Below the pieces are notes generated by a model that had not been told where the DNA came from, made no database searches, and worked only from the letters and a program-made list of their open reading frames with translations. Position numbers and translations under genes: made by a program. This document shows positions 51,181 to 61,160 of a stretch of 64,000 bases of DNA, one piece after another (position 1 is the stretch's first letter; every line of letters starts with the position of its first letter). Origin of the DNA: an uncultured Flavobacteriaceae bacterium (GTDB lineage Bacteria > Bacteroidota > Bacteroidia > Flavobacteriales > Flavobacteriaceae); assembly GCA_937959395.1 (NCBI GenBank), contig CALGLR010000022.1:1-64000 (forward strand). The letters are read 5' to 3'.

Positions 51181-51819
51181 TTAAATAATATTTTTAAAAG
51201 TATCTATTCTATATTTAGAAATAGGATATGTTGTTTCCCTATCTATCAACTTAACATTAAAACCAAGTTGTAATGCAGGAATAACATCTAGTTTTAATGA
51301 ATCTCCAATATATAAAATTTCATTGGGTCTTAATCCTATCTTTTTTGCTGCAATCTTATAAAATTCAATATCTGGTTTAGCAACTTTTTCTTCTTCAGAT
51401 ATTATAATGTTTTTAAATTCAATTTCAGGTAATTTTTCCTCTAAAAGCATTCTTAAACTACTCTTAAAATTTGAAAGCACACCCAAATTATAATTTTTAT
51501 AATTAGAAATATATTTTACATCTTCAAATACTTCCCAAGGTAAATATTTACAAGCTTCAAAAATAGTTTGTAATAATTTTGGCGTGTCTATTATCCCTAA
51601 TGTATTAAGTAGTTCTTTATTAAATATATTATAAAATTCTTGAGAGGTAATATCTGGAAATTTAATATATTCGCTTAATAATTTATGTTTGTGTTTTAGC
51701 TCTTTTTCAGACACTATATAACCATAATCTTTAAGTACTTTTAAATAATTAGGCCATAAAGTGGGTTTATGAATTAGTGTATTCGCAGCATCAAATAGTA
51801 TATATTTAATTGTATTCAT
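51181..51819 (-). CDS. HAD superfamily hydrolase, last gene of an SDR/ATP-grasp/HAD cassette
   Basis: The 212-residue protein has the HAD motifs: I ILFDAANTL, II LGVLSNFKSS, III near SEEEKVAKPDIEFY and IV ILYIGDSLKLDVIPA. A cap domain occupies about residues 20-85. In motif I the second Asp is replaced by Asn (DAANT in place of the usual DxDGT), so the general acid/base of the classical phosphatase is changed. It overlaps the ATP-grasp gene by one base. A phosphatase or dehalogenase-like role on a sugar intermediate is a guess. Confidence 0.85.
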   Translation of the reverse strand: MNTIKYILFDAANTLIHKPTLWPNYLKVLKDYGYIVSEKELKHKHKLLSEYIKFPDITSQEFYNIFNKELLNTLGIIDTPKLLQTIFEACKYLPWEVFEDVKYISNYKNYNLGVLSNFKSSLRMLLEEKLPEIEFKNIIISEEEKVAKPDIEFYKIAAKKIGLRPNEILYIGDSLKLDVIPALQLGFNVKLIDRETTYPISKYRIDTFKNII

Positions 51820-52799
51820 TAATAAATATGATGTTTAGCAGAATTATCTTTTGCTTCAGGAAAATCTTTTGCTTCACTATAAATCACATCCATTAAAATT
51901 CTAGTTGCGATTCCATTTCTTATGATTGGGCTTGAAGGCGATTCGTTATATAACCATTCTTGTAATGTATATTCTACATCCTTAAATCCGAAATTGGAGC
52001 GAATAGAATTTGTTCCAGAAATGCGACAATTAATTTCAAAAGGCACAATTTCTCCAAATTTGGTTACAATAGCTTGTAAATTGGCAGAACCTTTAATATT
52101 TGAGACTGAAATAAGTTGACGTATCATCAGTTTCAGTTTTATATCAAAAGCCGTAGTCACTTTACAGTGAGTCGTTGTCCCGTTTTCCAAAATACGCTCA
52201 AATGTTATAAAACCATGCAATTTGTTAGATTTATTCACATAAAAAGCAGTTGTAATTTCCACACCTTTATGTAATTCTTGAATCATATATTCTTCATCAG
52301 AAAATGATTTAAATTCTTTAGGATTTATTTGAATCCCTCTAGATCCTCTGCCTTTTCTTGGCTTTAAAATAATCTCTTTAAACTCATTATTATATTGACT
52401 TGGTAAAAAAGAAGTTGCAAAAGGAATTTCATGTTTACTAAAATGCAAAAACGTATTATACTTATCTAAATAATTTGAAGCTGTTTCTATAGATGAAACG
52501 ACTATTTCACAAGGAATCTTATCTTGAAACTTTGACAAATAATAAACTTCGAAATCTGTTGCTGGTATTATTAGATCTATATGCTCTTTTTCAACGATAT
52601 TTTTAATGATTTGAATATAATCTTCACTATAAGCATATGGTACTTTATAAAATACATCACAAAGGTGATTCCCTGCTGAAAAAGCATCAACATTCACACC
52701 TACAATTTTAATAGAATAATTCGTAGCCCTAATATTTCTAATAATACCTTGACCAACGTTTCCGCCAATACCAGTAACTACAATTCTTTTTTCATCCAT
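51819..52799 (-). CDS. ATP-grasp domain protein (carbamoyl-phosphate-synthase-like)
   Basis: The 326-residue protein begins with a Rossmann-like pre-ATP-grasp part (RIVVTGIGGNVGQGIIRNI, IKIVGVNVD, IDLIIPATDFEVYYL). The ATP-grasp part follows: LKPRKGRGSRGIQI, YMIQELHKGVEIT and PFEINCRISGTNSIRSNF. Such proteins form carboxylate-amine or carboxylate-thiol bonds using ATP. In surface-polysaccharide loci they attach amino acids or similar acids to sugars, which is the most likely role here. It overlaps the SDR gene upstream by 22 bases and the HAD gene downstream by one. Confidence 0.87.
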   Translation of the reverse strand: MDEKRIVVTGIGGNVGQGIIRNIRATNYSIKIVGVNVDAFSAGNHLCDVFYKVPYAYSEDYIQIIKNIVEKEHIDLIIPATDFEVYYLSKFQDKIPCEIVVSSIETASNYLDKYNTFLHFSKHEIPFATSFLPSQYNNEFKEIILKPRKGRGSRGIQINPKEFKSFSDEEYMIQELHKGVEITTAFYVNKSNKLHGFITFERILENGTTTHCKVTTAFDIKLKLMIRQLISVSNIKGSANLQAIVTKFGEIVPFEINCRISGTNSIRSNFGFKDVEYTLQEWLYNESPSSPIIRNGIATRILMDVIYSEAKDFPEAKDNSAKHHIY

Positions 52800-53632
52800 T
52801 CAATTAATACTTTTACTTCTTGTTGTATTTTCTTTTCAGCAGTTAAATTAAGTGTTTTATTGGTAAATGCATTATCATAAAGATAAGATTTTGAATTATC
52901 CAATCCTTTAAATATAATACGTGTATTTTTCATAATTGATTTAATCAATTCAGAAACCTTTTTATTACTTATCGATGTTGAATTTGTTGCCAAAAACACA
53001 CCATTTTCATGATAATTAGCTGAAGCTATTAAATAATTAGCAACATCACTTACATGAATATAATTTTGCTGCCTTTCTCCATCTCCATATAACACGATTT
53101 CATTTTTCTGAATTGCATTTTTTATCACTAGTGGTAAAAAAGTCTCAACCTTCATATTTAAACCGTACATAGATGCAATTCTAACAATACTGTATTTATC
53201 GTGCTTCTTAACTCGTATTTCCCCCTTAAGTTTGGATTCGCCGTACTTTGATGAAGGCTCAAGTTTACTTTTTTCTTTTATGACATCATTAGATTCTTTA
53301 TATACCGAAACACTTGAGCAATAAACAATTTTAGCTTTCTTAAACTTATTACAAATCGTTTCTACGAGTTTTACATTCACTTCATACAGTTTGTCTTCTA
53401 TGTTTATAGATTTTGAATTGGGCACAAAAGCACTTACTATATAAACAGTATCATACGTATCTTTTAGCTCCTCTAATTTAGTAATTGGAACGTGATGTAT
53501 TTTATGATATAAATTGGTTGTGTTTTTATTAAACACACCTAAAACCAAATCTCCTTTAACAACAAGTTTTTCAGACAAAATACGCCCTAAAAAGCTATTT
53601 GACCCTATTATTAAATTTGATTTAGTTTTCAC
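52778..53632 (-). CDS. NAD-dependent sugar epimerase/dehydratase (extended SDR)
   Basis: The 284-residue enzyme starts at GTG with NLIIGSNSFLGRILSEKL, the Rossmann motif of extended SDRs. The catalytic YxxxK is present as SSKYGESKLKG (Tyr about residue 129), and HVSDVANYLIASANY follows. It lacks the 4,6-dehydratase DE pair that I would expect for RmlB or FlmA, so reductase or epimerase activity is more likely. It overlaps the HTTM gene upstream by 11 bases and the ATP-grasp gene downstream by 22. Substrate unknown. Confidence 0.87.
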   Translation of the reverse strand: MKTKSNLIIGSNSFLGRILSEKLVVKGDLVLGVFNKNTTNLYHKIHHVPITKLEELKDTYDTVYIVSAFVPNSKSINIEDKLYEVNVKLVETICNKFKKAKIVYCSSVSVYKESNDVIKEKSKLEPSSKYGESKLKGEIRVKKHDKYSIVRIASMYGLNMKVETFLPLVIKNAIQKNEIVLYGDGERQQNYIHVSDVANYLIASANYHENGVFLATNSTSISNKKVSELIKSIMKNTRIIFKGLDNSKSYLYDNAFTNKTLNLTAEKKIQQEVKVLIEWMKKEL

Positions 53633-55511
53633 TATTTATTTTTTCTAAACTTACTGTTGCTTTATTATTTTTCCATAATATTGTACCCACTTCTTTCCAA
53701 GGCGTTGCTAAATTATTCTTCAACAAATCTTTTTCCCATTCAAAAGTTACCTTAACTTTTTTCATAACTATTGTAAACTCAGCATTATTTAAATCGACAC
53801 CATTTTTATGAGCCCAAAAAGAAGCATATTGAGGTAAACCTTTTTTTAATGTAATTGGTTTCTTTGAAACATTTGGCATACTTACTCTATAACTGTAATT
53901 AATCCATGAACCTCCAAGTAAATACTCATCAGGCATTCCTTTTTCAGAAAGAATAGGCAGGAATTCATTTTCGTATTTAATACTAAAAATTTTTTCATAC
54001 CCCTTAAAATGCGCATCTACAAATACACCATGCAAAGTAATACCAAAGTATTTATGAGAAAACCCTCTACATTTATTATTTATAGTCCATAAACCTGAAA
54101 TTGATTTCTCTTTTACACCTGTTATTTCAGATACTGTTTTAAGATTTTTAGGTTTTAAAAGAAAAAAAAATGTAGAATTCAATTGAAAAAATACTAAGGC
54201 TACAATAACAACTTTTAGTATAACTAACTTGACCTTATTAGAGTTTAAGAAATAATGTAATTTAGAATTTTCGTTCTGATTTTTGTTCTCCGGAATACCA
54301 CAATTTTCAAAAGTACAACGTTCAACACCTCTTGTTCTTGCTATGTAGCTATATATTTTATTTGCAATAAAAGTGACACCTGGAATATAAAATAGGATGT
54401 AAAAAACATATAAAAAAGGCACATGTTTACATACTTCCTTGTAAGTATCTACACCACTAAAAACCTGATTTTCAAGATTAATAGAATGAATATCTCTTAG
54501 CAAAGCATCTTCATTATAACCATTTAAATATTGAGTTTTTGAAGCATGCTCTTGTACACTTTTAAAATTTATAGCTTTAAAAACATCTAGATGAGAGATA
54601 ATGAGTTTTGTTCTTATACATAACGGACATTCAGCATCATAAAAAAAGTATAGCTTACTTTTTTTGAACCTGATTTTATTTTCAAAGTATTCCCAAAATT
54701 TTACTGGCACTAATGCCATATAGATAGCAATAACTCCTAAAGCAAAAAAAGGAATGGGAAATTCAAATAAAATTCCAACATGTAATCCTAAACCTATTAT
54801 TAATAAATAAGGTCTGATCTTTTTTATAAAAAAGATAAAAGGAAACACTAACTCAAATAAGAATGTTAGATAACCTAAAGCTTTAATTAAATATTCTTGA
54901 TTTAGTAACCATTGGTCATTAAATATAGTTATTTGCGGCAATGAAGCAGGTAACCACATACCAAGTCCATTTAACCATGTTAGACATTTAAATTTAAAAA
55001 ACATAGAATCAAAATACACCACTGCGACTCCAAAGAAAATAAGTATATAGTAATATAAAACGCTTGTTTTCTCTATTATAATACTCTGCTTATTAAGATT
55101 ATAAAATTTTAGTTTCTTTCTTAAACTATCTAATGAATAGGATTGTGCTAGAGGAATAAACATCATCATAAAACCAACCCCTAGATAAGTATAATCCATA
55201 TGATATTCGTGAGTTGGACCTAAAGCATTTAGAATCCAAACACAAAATATATAATTCACAATTGTTGCGACTCTAGTAAATAAACCGAAGGTTATTAACA
55301 GCAATACAAACATCCATAGTAATAACGGTATTGTAAAATCAAAAGTTGCTTCCGTTATATATGGCATTGGATCAAAGTACAATTGCCGGTATCTAAATAT
55401 TCTATTAACTTCAAAAAACAGGTTCAACGCAAAGCATATTCTAAAAACGGCCAGTCCTTTAGAAGAAATTTTCTTATCGTATAATCTATCTATAAATTTT
55501 AAAATCCTCAT
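53622..55511 (-). CDS. HTTM-DCC fusion membrane protein (gamma-carboxylase-like and thiol-oxidoreductase-like)
   Basis: The 629-residue protein has an N-terminal HTTM domain (about 15-275) with several transmembrane helices, homologous to vitamin K-dependent gamma-carboxylase. A DCC (DUF393) domain follows with DAECPLC at 292-298, the CxxC of thioredoxin-like DCC proteins. A further transmembrane helix (about 430) and a C-terminal domain (about 450-629) of unknown type end it. HTTM-DCC fusions are known, but their placement between neuC and an SDR gene in a sialic-acid locus is unusual. It lies 12 bases beyond neuC. Function unknown; envelope redox or lipid-anchoring roles are guesses. Confidence 0.83.
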   Translation of the reverse strand: MRILKFIDRLYDKKISSKGLAVFRICFALNLFFEVNRIFRYRQLYFDPMPYITEATFDFTIPLLLWMFVLLLITFGLFTRVATIVNYIFCVWILNALGPTHEYHMDYTYLGVGFMMMFIPLAQSYSLDSLRKKLKFYNLNKQSIIIEKTSVLYYYILIFFGVAVVYFDSMFFKFKCLTWLNGLGMWLPASLPQITIFNDQWLLNQEYLIKALGYLTFLFELVFPFIFFIKKIRPYLLIIGLGLHVGILFEFPIPFFALGVIAIYMALVPVKFWEYFENKIRFKKSKLYFFYDAECPLCIRTKLIISHLDVFKAINFKSVQEHASKTQYLNGYNEDALLRDIHSINLENQVFSGVDTYKEVCKHVPFLYVFYILFYIPGVTFIANKIYSYIARTRGVERCTFENCGIPENKNQNENSKLHYFLNSNKVKLVILKVVIVALVFFQLNSTFFFLLKPKNLKTVSEITGVKEKSISGLWTINNKCRGFSHKYFGITLHGVFVDAHFKGYEKIFSIKYENEFLPILSEKGMPDEYLLGGSWINYSYRVSMPNVSKKPITLKKGLPQYASFWAHKNGVDLNNAEFTIVMKKVKVTFEWEKDLLKNNLATPWKEVGTILWKNNKATVSLEKINSEN

Positions 55512-55523
55512 TTTATAAAAACA

Positions 55524-56648
55524 CTATATATCTTTAAACTGTTTTTGATGATTTATTTCCCAAAATTGGTCTTGTTTTAAAGCTTCCATAAATTTTATAG
55601 CACTATCTCCTTCTCCAAAATCAAGAGAAGTATCTATATTATCAGGTAAAGATTGTGTTGCATTTAATATTTCATTTTTATCATAACTCACATTTATAAT
55701 ATGCGAGTGCGTTGCTCTATTTTCTTGTCGTGTGCCAATATTTATTGTTGGAATTCCATACAATGGTGCTTCTCTAATACCTGCACTACTGTTACCTATA
55801 ATACACTTTGAGTTTTTTAATAAAGTTAAAAAATATTCAAATCGTACTGAAGGAAAAATACGCATTCTAGGATTTCCTTTAAGCTTGTCAAATGCTTTTA
55901 TTATTGCTTTACTTCCAAAATCATTATTAGGATAAATAACCACATAACTTAAATCACTCTCTAATAATGCCTCTACAAAATCATTCGCATAAGTTACCAT
56001 ATAATGCGATTCTGTTGTGACTGGGTGAAACATCGCGATTGCATAGTCTTCAAAATCAATCTCATAATACTCCTTAACCGTTTTTAAATTTGGTAAAGTA
56101 TTAGAAAACATAACATCTACGTCTGGCGAACCTATTATTGATATAGATTCAGAAAGCTCTCCCATTTGAATCAATCTCTTTTTTGCTAATTCGTTAGCTA
56201 CAAAGTGTATGTGACTCATTTTACTTGTAGAATGGCGTATTAACTCATCTATAGTTCCTGAAATTTCTCCGCCTTCTATATGAGCAACCAAAATATTATT
56301 TAAACTTCCTACTATCGCACCAGCTAAAGCTTCTACTCTATCTCCATGAATAATAATTAAATCGGGATGTATTTCTTTAACATAGTTAGAAAACCCTTCA
56401 ATGGTTTTTGCCAATGTTAAATCCATTGTTGTTTCATCGGTATGATTACTAAACCTTGATATATTTGAAAAATTGCAACGTTCTACCTCTAATAATGTGT
56501 AACCATATTCATGTAACAAATGCATCCCCGTTACAAAAACAAAAGGGCTAAAAGAAGACTCTTCTTCTAGAATTTGTATTAATGTTTTTATTTTTCCAAA
56601 ATCGGCTCGAGTACCAGTAAGAAAAACTATTTTCTTTATATTATTCAA
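55524..56648 (-). CDS. neuC: UDP-N-acetylglucosamine 2-epimerase, hydrolysing (NeuC)
   Basis: The 374-residue enzyme turns UDP-GlcNAc into ManNAc and UDP, the first committed step of sialic acid synthesis. The motifs [64 protein letters not shown] and [24 protein letters not shown] are characteristic of the hydrolysing epimerase. The start is TTG at 56648 (no ATG is nearby), overlapping neuB by 8 bases. LegG-type paralogues acting on UDP-bacillosamine look similar, but the NeuB type favours the Neu5Ac pathway. Confidence 0.93.
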   Translation of the reverse strand: MNNIKKIVFLTGTRADFGKIKTLIQILEEESSFSPFVFVTGMHLLHEYGYTLLEVERCNFSNISRFSNHTDETTMDLTLAKTIEGFSNYVKEIHPDLIIIHGDRVEALAGAIVGSLNNILVAHIEGGEISGTIDELIRHSTSKMSHIHFVANELAKKRLIQMGELSESISIIGSPDVDVMFSNTLPNLKTVKEYYEIDFEDYAIAMFHPVTTESHYMVTYANDFVEALLESDLSYVVIYPNNDFGSKAIIKAFDKLKGNPRMRIFPSVRFEYFLTLLKNSKCIIGNSSAGIREAPLYGIPTINIGTRQENRATHSHIINVSYDKNEILNATQSLPDNIDTSLDFGEGDSAIKFMEALKQDQFWEINHQKQFKDI

Positions 56649-57684
56649 TATCGTTCCAAGTTAATTGTTCGTCGTTAGCAATATTACTTAAAGCTTTTTT
56701 ACCTAAAATATTTTCAAACTTATCGGCTAATATTTCTCCTGTACCAGGTCTTTTTACCCAAAGATTTTCTTTAGTAAAAATGTCGCCTTTTTTTATGTTT
56801 TTAATAGTACATACCGTTGCAAAAGCAAAATCTATTGTGACTTGTTCTTCTTTTGCTGGTACTTTAGTTCCACCTCGCATTTGCGCTATTTCAGCACTAC
56901 TAATTATTAATTCTTTACAAGCATTTTCGTCCATACTACAAATAATATCTGGTCCCGTTCTCTGCATATGATCTGTAAAATGGCGTTCTAAAATTGAAGC
57001 GCCTAAAGCTACAGCTCCTAAACAAGCATTATTATTTAAAGTATGGTCACTTAACCCAAAAACTTTATTAGGAAAAGCATTATGCAATTCAACCATTGCA
57101 CCAAATCTAACCAAATGAATAGGAGTTGGATATAAATTTGTAGTGTGTAGTAATGCTAATGGCACTTTGTGATTATCAAAAATGGCAACCGCTTTGCTTA
57201 CACTTTCTATTGTATTCATTCCAGTGCTTAATATTACTGGTTTTCCAAAGGAAGCGATATGTTCGAGTAATGGATAATTATTACACTCTCCAGAACCTAT
57301 TTTGTATGCAGGAATATCGAACTTCTTTAAACGTTCTGCTGCGGCTCTTGAAAAAGGGGTAGATATAAAAATCATACCTTTACTTTCAACATAGTTTTTA
57401 AGTTCCAACTCATCGGTTTCATTTAATGAGCATCGATCCATTATTTCATATATTGAAACATCTGAATTTCCAGGAATTACCTTTTTGGCAGCTGCACTCA
57501 TCTCATCTGCTACAATATGTGTTTGATGTTTTACCATTTCGGCTCCAGCTCTATGAGCTGCATCAACCATTTCTTTAGCTACTTTTATAGCCCCTTCATG
57601 GTTAATACCTATCTCTGCAATTATTAAAGGTGGAAAATCTTGACCTATTTTTCTACCTGCTATTTCTATATATGGTTTATTCAT
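56641..57684 (-). CDS. neuB: N-acetylneuraminate synthase
   Basis: The 347-residue enzyme condenses ManNAc and phosphoenolpyruvate to Neu5Ac. The TIM-barrel part shows [38 protein letters not shown] and [14 protein letters not shown]. The C-terminal antifreeze-like (SAF) domain starts near 280 ([22 protein letters not shown]). From memory, VIPGN-SIYEIM and [10 protein letters not shown] match the Campylobacter NeuB1 (sialic acid) subtype and not NeuB2 (legionaminic) or NeuB3 (pseudaminic). It overlaps neuA and neuC by 8 bases each, so the three are translationally coupled. Confidence 0.95.
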   Translation of the reverse strand: MNKPYIEIAGRKIGQDFPPLIIAEIGINHEGAIKVAKEMVDAAHRAGAEMVKHQTHIVADEMSAAAKKVIPGNSDVSIYEIMDRCSLNETDELELKNYVESKGMIFISTPFSRAAAERLKKFDIPAYKIGSGECNNYPLLEHIASFGKPVILSTGMNTIESVSKAVAIFDNHKVPLALLHTTNLYPTPIHLVRFGAMVELHNAFPNKVFGLSDHTLNNNACLGAVALGASILERHFTDHMQRTGPDIICSMDENACKELIISSAEIAQMRGGTKVPAKEEQVTIDFAFATVCTIKNIKKGDIFTKENLWVKRPGTGEILADKFENILGKKALSNIANDEQLTWNDIE

Positions 57685-58351
57685 TTGGGTATTTTTCTAT
57701 AATATAATTCGCATAATCAAAATCATTTTGAGTATCAATATCTATGTTTGCGTAGACAGTATCAACTTCTAAGGCATATGCCTTTTTACTCATAATAATT
57801 TCTTTTTTTATTAATTCTGCTTTCGTAATATATAATAATCCGTTTTCGAAAAACAAGGGCTCTAAATCTTGACTTCTTTGGCCTGTAACATAATTAAAAG
57901 GGGTGAACGTATGATTCACTATTTTTCCAAGTTTATGATAATTTCTACTTACCGTAAACAAACTTTCTTCAGCGTTATTTTCATATAATGCATAAGCTTC
58001 TTCAAGTAATTTTCTTGGTCTTAACGGATTGGTTGGCTGAAGTAATATTACATTTTCAACAGCTTCATCTATAGTCTCTAAAACATGTTTTAATGCTGTT
58101 ACTGTAGGTTCTAAATCTCCAGATAAACACTCTGGTCGTTCTATAACTGTAACACCAGCATCTATGGCTATCTTTTTTATTCCCTCATCATCTGTAGAAA
58201 CGTATATTCTATCTATAAAAGAATGTTTCTTTGCATATTCAATACTATAAACCAATAAAGGAATACCTCCTAGTTGTTTTATATTTTTATTAGGCAATCT
58301 TTTAGAACCACCTCTAGCTGGAATAATAGCAATATTTTTTAGCTTTTTCAT
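57677..58351 (-). CDS. neuA: CMP-N-acetylneuraminate cytidylyltransferase
   Basis: The 224-residue enzyme activates sialic acid with CTP. The N-terminal [18 protein letters not shown] nucleotide-binding loop, [32 protein letters not shown] and the C-terminal [15 protein letters not shown] segment are typical of NeuA. No fused O-acetylesterase or SGNH domain is present. It overlaps neuB by 8 bases. The methyltransferase gene lies 20 bases upstream. Activity on a related nonulosonic acid cannot be ruled out. Confidence 0.94.
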   Translation of the reverse strand: MKKLKNIAIIPARGGSKRLPNKNIKQLGGIPLLVYSIEYAKKHSFIDRIYVSTDDEGIKKIAIDAGVTVIERPECLSGDLEPTVTALKHVLETIDEAVENVILLQPTNPLRPRKLLEEAYALYENNAEESLFTVSRNYHKLGKIVNHTFTPFNYVTGQRSQDLEPLFFENGLLYITKAELIKKEIIMSKKAYALEVDTVYANIDIDTQNDFDYANYIIEKYPNE

Positions 58352-58371
58352 ATCAAAATTTCTGAAAAAGA

Positions 58372-59010
58372 TTATTTAAATTTTCGTTTTCTTCGTTTCA
58401 TATAAGAATTAACTTTCTCTTTAAAAGCGTACCCCTTTCTAGCCATTGAAGGTTCTAAAAAAATAAGTTGCCCGCCTCCTTTCCATTGACTTGCTGGAAA
58501 AGGTCCATATGGATGATTTTTTTCAATACTAATAATTTCCACATGAACAGATTTGGGATATATTTTTTTAATTGATGACACTTGATCTCCTCTATAACCT
58601 TCTACATAAACTATAGTGTCTTTTTTTGAATACTTTTTAATACTTTCTAATGCGCTATCCGTACCATCAACAATTATTAGATCTTGCTTATTTTCTGAAG
58701 ACACTTCTTCAAGATTTTTATACAATTTAATAGCATTAAAATCGTCTACATTGTCATTCAATACACTTAAACAATAATCGTTTGCCTCAGTACCAATATA
58801 ATCTATATTCAAATTTTTTGCTTTTGAATATTTTAGTATCGCATCAGAAATAGAGCCTATTCCTAGTCCTAATTCTAAAACAGATTTTACTTTATATTTT
58901 TTAATCAATTTAAGTATCGTTTCTATGGCATATTCACTTGCTATACCATGATTACCCTCGATACTTGAGAATTTTTTATAGACACTTTTAGATATTTCTT
59001 TATACATCAT
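58372..59010 (-). CDS. Class I SAM-dependent methyltransferase-like protein
   Basis: The 212-residue protein has a SAM-binding Rossmann fold: motif I VLELGLGIGSIS, DYIGTEANDY, then LIIVDGTDSAL. The C-terminal part is basic (AFKEKVNSYMKRRKRKFK). An internal segment ending FPASQWKGGGQLIFLEP is conserved in methyltransferases of polysaccharide loci. It could O-methylate a glycan or a lipid-linked sugar. It lies 7 bases from the GT4 gene upstream and 20 bases from neuA. There is no signal peptide. Confidence 0.78.
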   Translation of the reverse strand: MMYKEISKSVYKKFSSIEGNHGIASEYAIETILKLIKKYKVKSVLELGLGIGSISDAILKYSKAKNLNIDYIGTEANDYCLSVLNDNVDDFNAIKLYKNLEEVSSENKQDLIIVDGTDSALESIKKYSKKDTIVYVEGYRGDQVSSIKKIYPKSVHVEIISIEKNHPYGPFPASQWKGGGQLIFLEPSMARKGYAFKEKVNSYMKRRKRKFK

Positions 59011-59017
59011 ATTTTAA

Positions 59018-60157
59018 TTATAAATATAATTTCACTTCATTAATATACTTATTAATTTTACTCGCCCAATCATCGACATCATAAATACGTTCTGATATGA
59101 CATCAAGATATGGATTAATACCTTTATTATTTCTAATAACATGAATGGCTTTTTCCATTTCATCTACCCATTCGTTAATCATATTTGGATTTTCTATTAA
59201 AACACCATATTTACCATCACCAATTACTTCAGGAATACCTCCTTGTTTAGAAGCGATGCAATACGTACCACATTTCAAAGCTTCAGCTAAAACAATTCCA
59301 AAGCCTTCTTTCCATAGCGACGGAAATAAATATACATCAGACATTTGATAGTATTTAGCCAATTCTTTATTTGGCACTCGACCAACAACCTCAACACCTT
59401 CCTGATCAATCGTTCTATTAATACCAATAATTAATAATTTAATTTTTCCTTTATGATTTTTGTAAACTCGCTTGTAAGCATCTAGAATAAGATGTAATCC
59501 TTTTTTAGGCCGGTCTTGAGAACACCACATGAAAACAAACTCATCTTGTTTTATGCCTTGTGCTTCTCTAAGCTTTTCTTTTTCTTCTGAAGATACACGT
59601 TTAAATAATTTTGAGTTTGTTGCATTATGGACAATCTTGGCTCTAAATGTACAATCATCATAGAAGTTTTTATATTCATTATAAGATAATGCCGTTAAAA
59701 AAAACAACTCATCTATAGCATATAAAAAAGGATCTGCTTTTTTCTTAGGAAAGAGTGGTGCAAAACCTTGATAATAATACTGAATATAAAAATTCTCTCT
59801 AATATTTGCGTTTTTTAGGTGTGTATCTAACGGAACAACAATACCGCTATTATCTATAATATGGAGAATGAATTTTGTTTCTAGATTTAAGTTAATGATG
59901 CGATCTAAAGCTTCCATATAATTATTAAATCGACTAGTATCATCTACTAGTTTATTTTTGATTTTATCCTTAACTGTAATTTCTCTTACATACTCATAGA
60001 TTACATTTTTTGCTTTCACTTCTCCTTTAGGACAAATTATATAGTCAAAAGAGTGCGTTGTTTCTTCTAATAAATAGTTATACATATTGGACCAACTTGC
60101 AATCTTAGAATAAGGCAATGGTATTTGGCAAATTATTATGGTTTTTATACTATTCAT
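59018..60157 (-). CDS. GT4 family glycosyltransferase
   Basis: The 379-residue GT-B enzyme has a short N-terminal half, then KQDEFVFMWCSQDRPKKGLHLILDAY, LLIIGINRT and FPSLWKEGFGIVLAEALKCGTYCIAS, the EX7E motif. Its N-terminal QIPLPYSKIASWSNMYNYL segment is unusual and may bind the acceptor. It overlaps the GT2 gene upstream by 8 bases and is followed 7 bases later by the methyltransferase gene. Donor and acceptor unknown. Confidence 0.9.
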   Translation of the reverse strand: MNSIKTIIICQIPLPYSKIASWSNMYNYLLEETTHSFDYIICPKGEVKAKNVIYEYVREITVKDKIKNKLVDDTSRFNNYMEALDRIINLNLETKFILHIIDNSGIVVPLDTHLKNANIRENFYIQYYYQGFAPLFPKKKADPFLYAIDELFFLTALSYNEYKNFYDDCTFRAKIVHNATNSKLFKRVSSEEKEKLREAQGIKQDEFVFMWCSQDRPKKGLHLILDAYKRVYKNHKGKIKLLIIGINRTIDQEGVEVVGRVPNKELAKYYQMSDVYLFPSLWKEGFGIVLAEALKCGTYCIASKQGGIPEVIGDGKYGVLIENPNMINEWVDEMEKAIHVIRNNKGINPYLDVISERIYDVDDWASKINKYINEVKLYL

Positions 60158-61160
60158 TATAACTTCTTGTATTGTATTTTGGGTAATAAAAATAAGCGTA
60201 TCCTTTATTAAAACAAACTAGTAAAAAAATTCCAAATAGTAATTTAAAAATAATTTTAAAAGGCCCTTTCATTTTCAACACATAAGTTAATATTTTTTTA
60301 GAATACGCACTTATAATTTCTTTTCTTTCCTTTGAATTATTTGCTAAACCGTATAAGTTATAAAAGAGTGTGGCTTGCCTATAAAAAACGTATTCAAGTA
60401 ATTTCTTTTTGTTTGATAGATTTTTATTTTCATTAATTGAATTAAAGACCTTATCAAAATATCTGAATACCGATTTCTGTGCCTTTAGTGATAGTGATGC
60501 TTTTGTGGTAATACTATCATCTCCAACTCTAACATAAAACAATACGTTTTCAATATAGACATACTTGGGGTTATGAACTAACATTCTAAAATGAAAATCA
60601 CGCTCTTGAGAGCGATGAAGTGTTTCATCGAACAACGTTTTATTATTTAAAAATGTTTTTTTCCAAAGTGGAGATGGTGTATAAAAATAGAGTCCGTTTA
60701 ATAAATAATCTTCTATATAATTGTTAGAGTTTAGAACTTTTGGAGATTCAATATCTATAGGTGTATTAATGTCTTTATTAAAAGTACTACTTATACAACT
60801 ACAAAAATCTAAGGCACTATTTTCTTGAAGCTTTTTATACCTATTCATAAGAAAATCTGGATGCATAATATCGTCACTATCAAACCAATTAATATATTCG
60901 CCTTTGGATTTCTCATAACCATAATTACGACATGCATTTGCCCCTTTTGGTTTGCGATCTGGTCTTTTGTAAAATTGAAACTTGCTATTCGTTTTTATAT
61001 ATTCATTGATAACGGTTTCGATATTGTCTGAACTACCATCATCTACAATAATACATTCCCAATTGGTATACGTTTGATTTATCAAACTGGTTAATGTCTC
61101 TCTTATTAAATGAGCACGATTGTAGGTTGGTATTATAATAGATATTAAAGAAATGCTCAA
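60150..61160 (-). CDS. GT2 family glycosyltransferase
   Basis: I choose the TTG at 61160, where TTGA overlaps the stop (TGA) of the upstream GT4 gene; this gives about 336 residues starting MSISLISIIIPTYNRAHLIRE. An ATG at 61202 would add 14 residues but runs 46 bases into the upstream gene. The GT-A domain has IIPTYNRAHLIRETL, CIIVDDGSSDN, INWFDSDDIMHPDF (DXD) and a following RRQERDF-like basic patch. A single membrane-like helix lies near the C-terminus (about 300-325). Function within the locus is unknown. Confidence 0.88.
   Translation of the reverse strand: MSISLISIIIPTYNRAHLIRETLTSLINQTYTNWECIIVDDGSSDNIETVINEYIKTNSKFQFYKRPDRKPKGANACRNYGYEKSKGEYINWFDSDDIMHPDFLMNRYKKLQENSALDFCSCISSTFNKDINTPIDIESPKVLNSNNYIEDYLLNGLYFYTPSPLWKKTFLNNKTLFDETLHRSQERDFHFRMLVHNPKYVYIENVLFYVRVGDDSITTKASLSLKAQKSVFRYFDKVFNSINENKNLSNKKKLLEYVFYRQATLFYNLYGLANNSKERKEIISAYSKKILTYVLKMKGPFKIIFKLLFGIFLLVCFNKGYAYFYYPKYNTRSYNE

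Noticed and set aside
55524-58351. Legionaminic or pseudaminic acid pathway instead of sialic acid
   Set aside because: NeuB shows features of the NeuB1 sialic subtype, and no 4,6-dehydratase or LegC/PseC-type aminotransferase is coupled to neuABC; the WecE-type enzyme fits dTDP-Fuc4N better. The alternative is not fully excluded.
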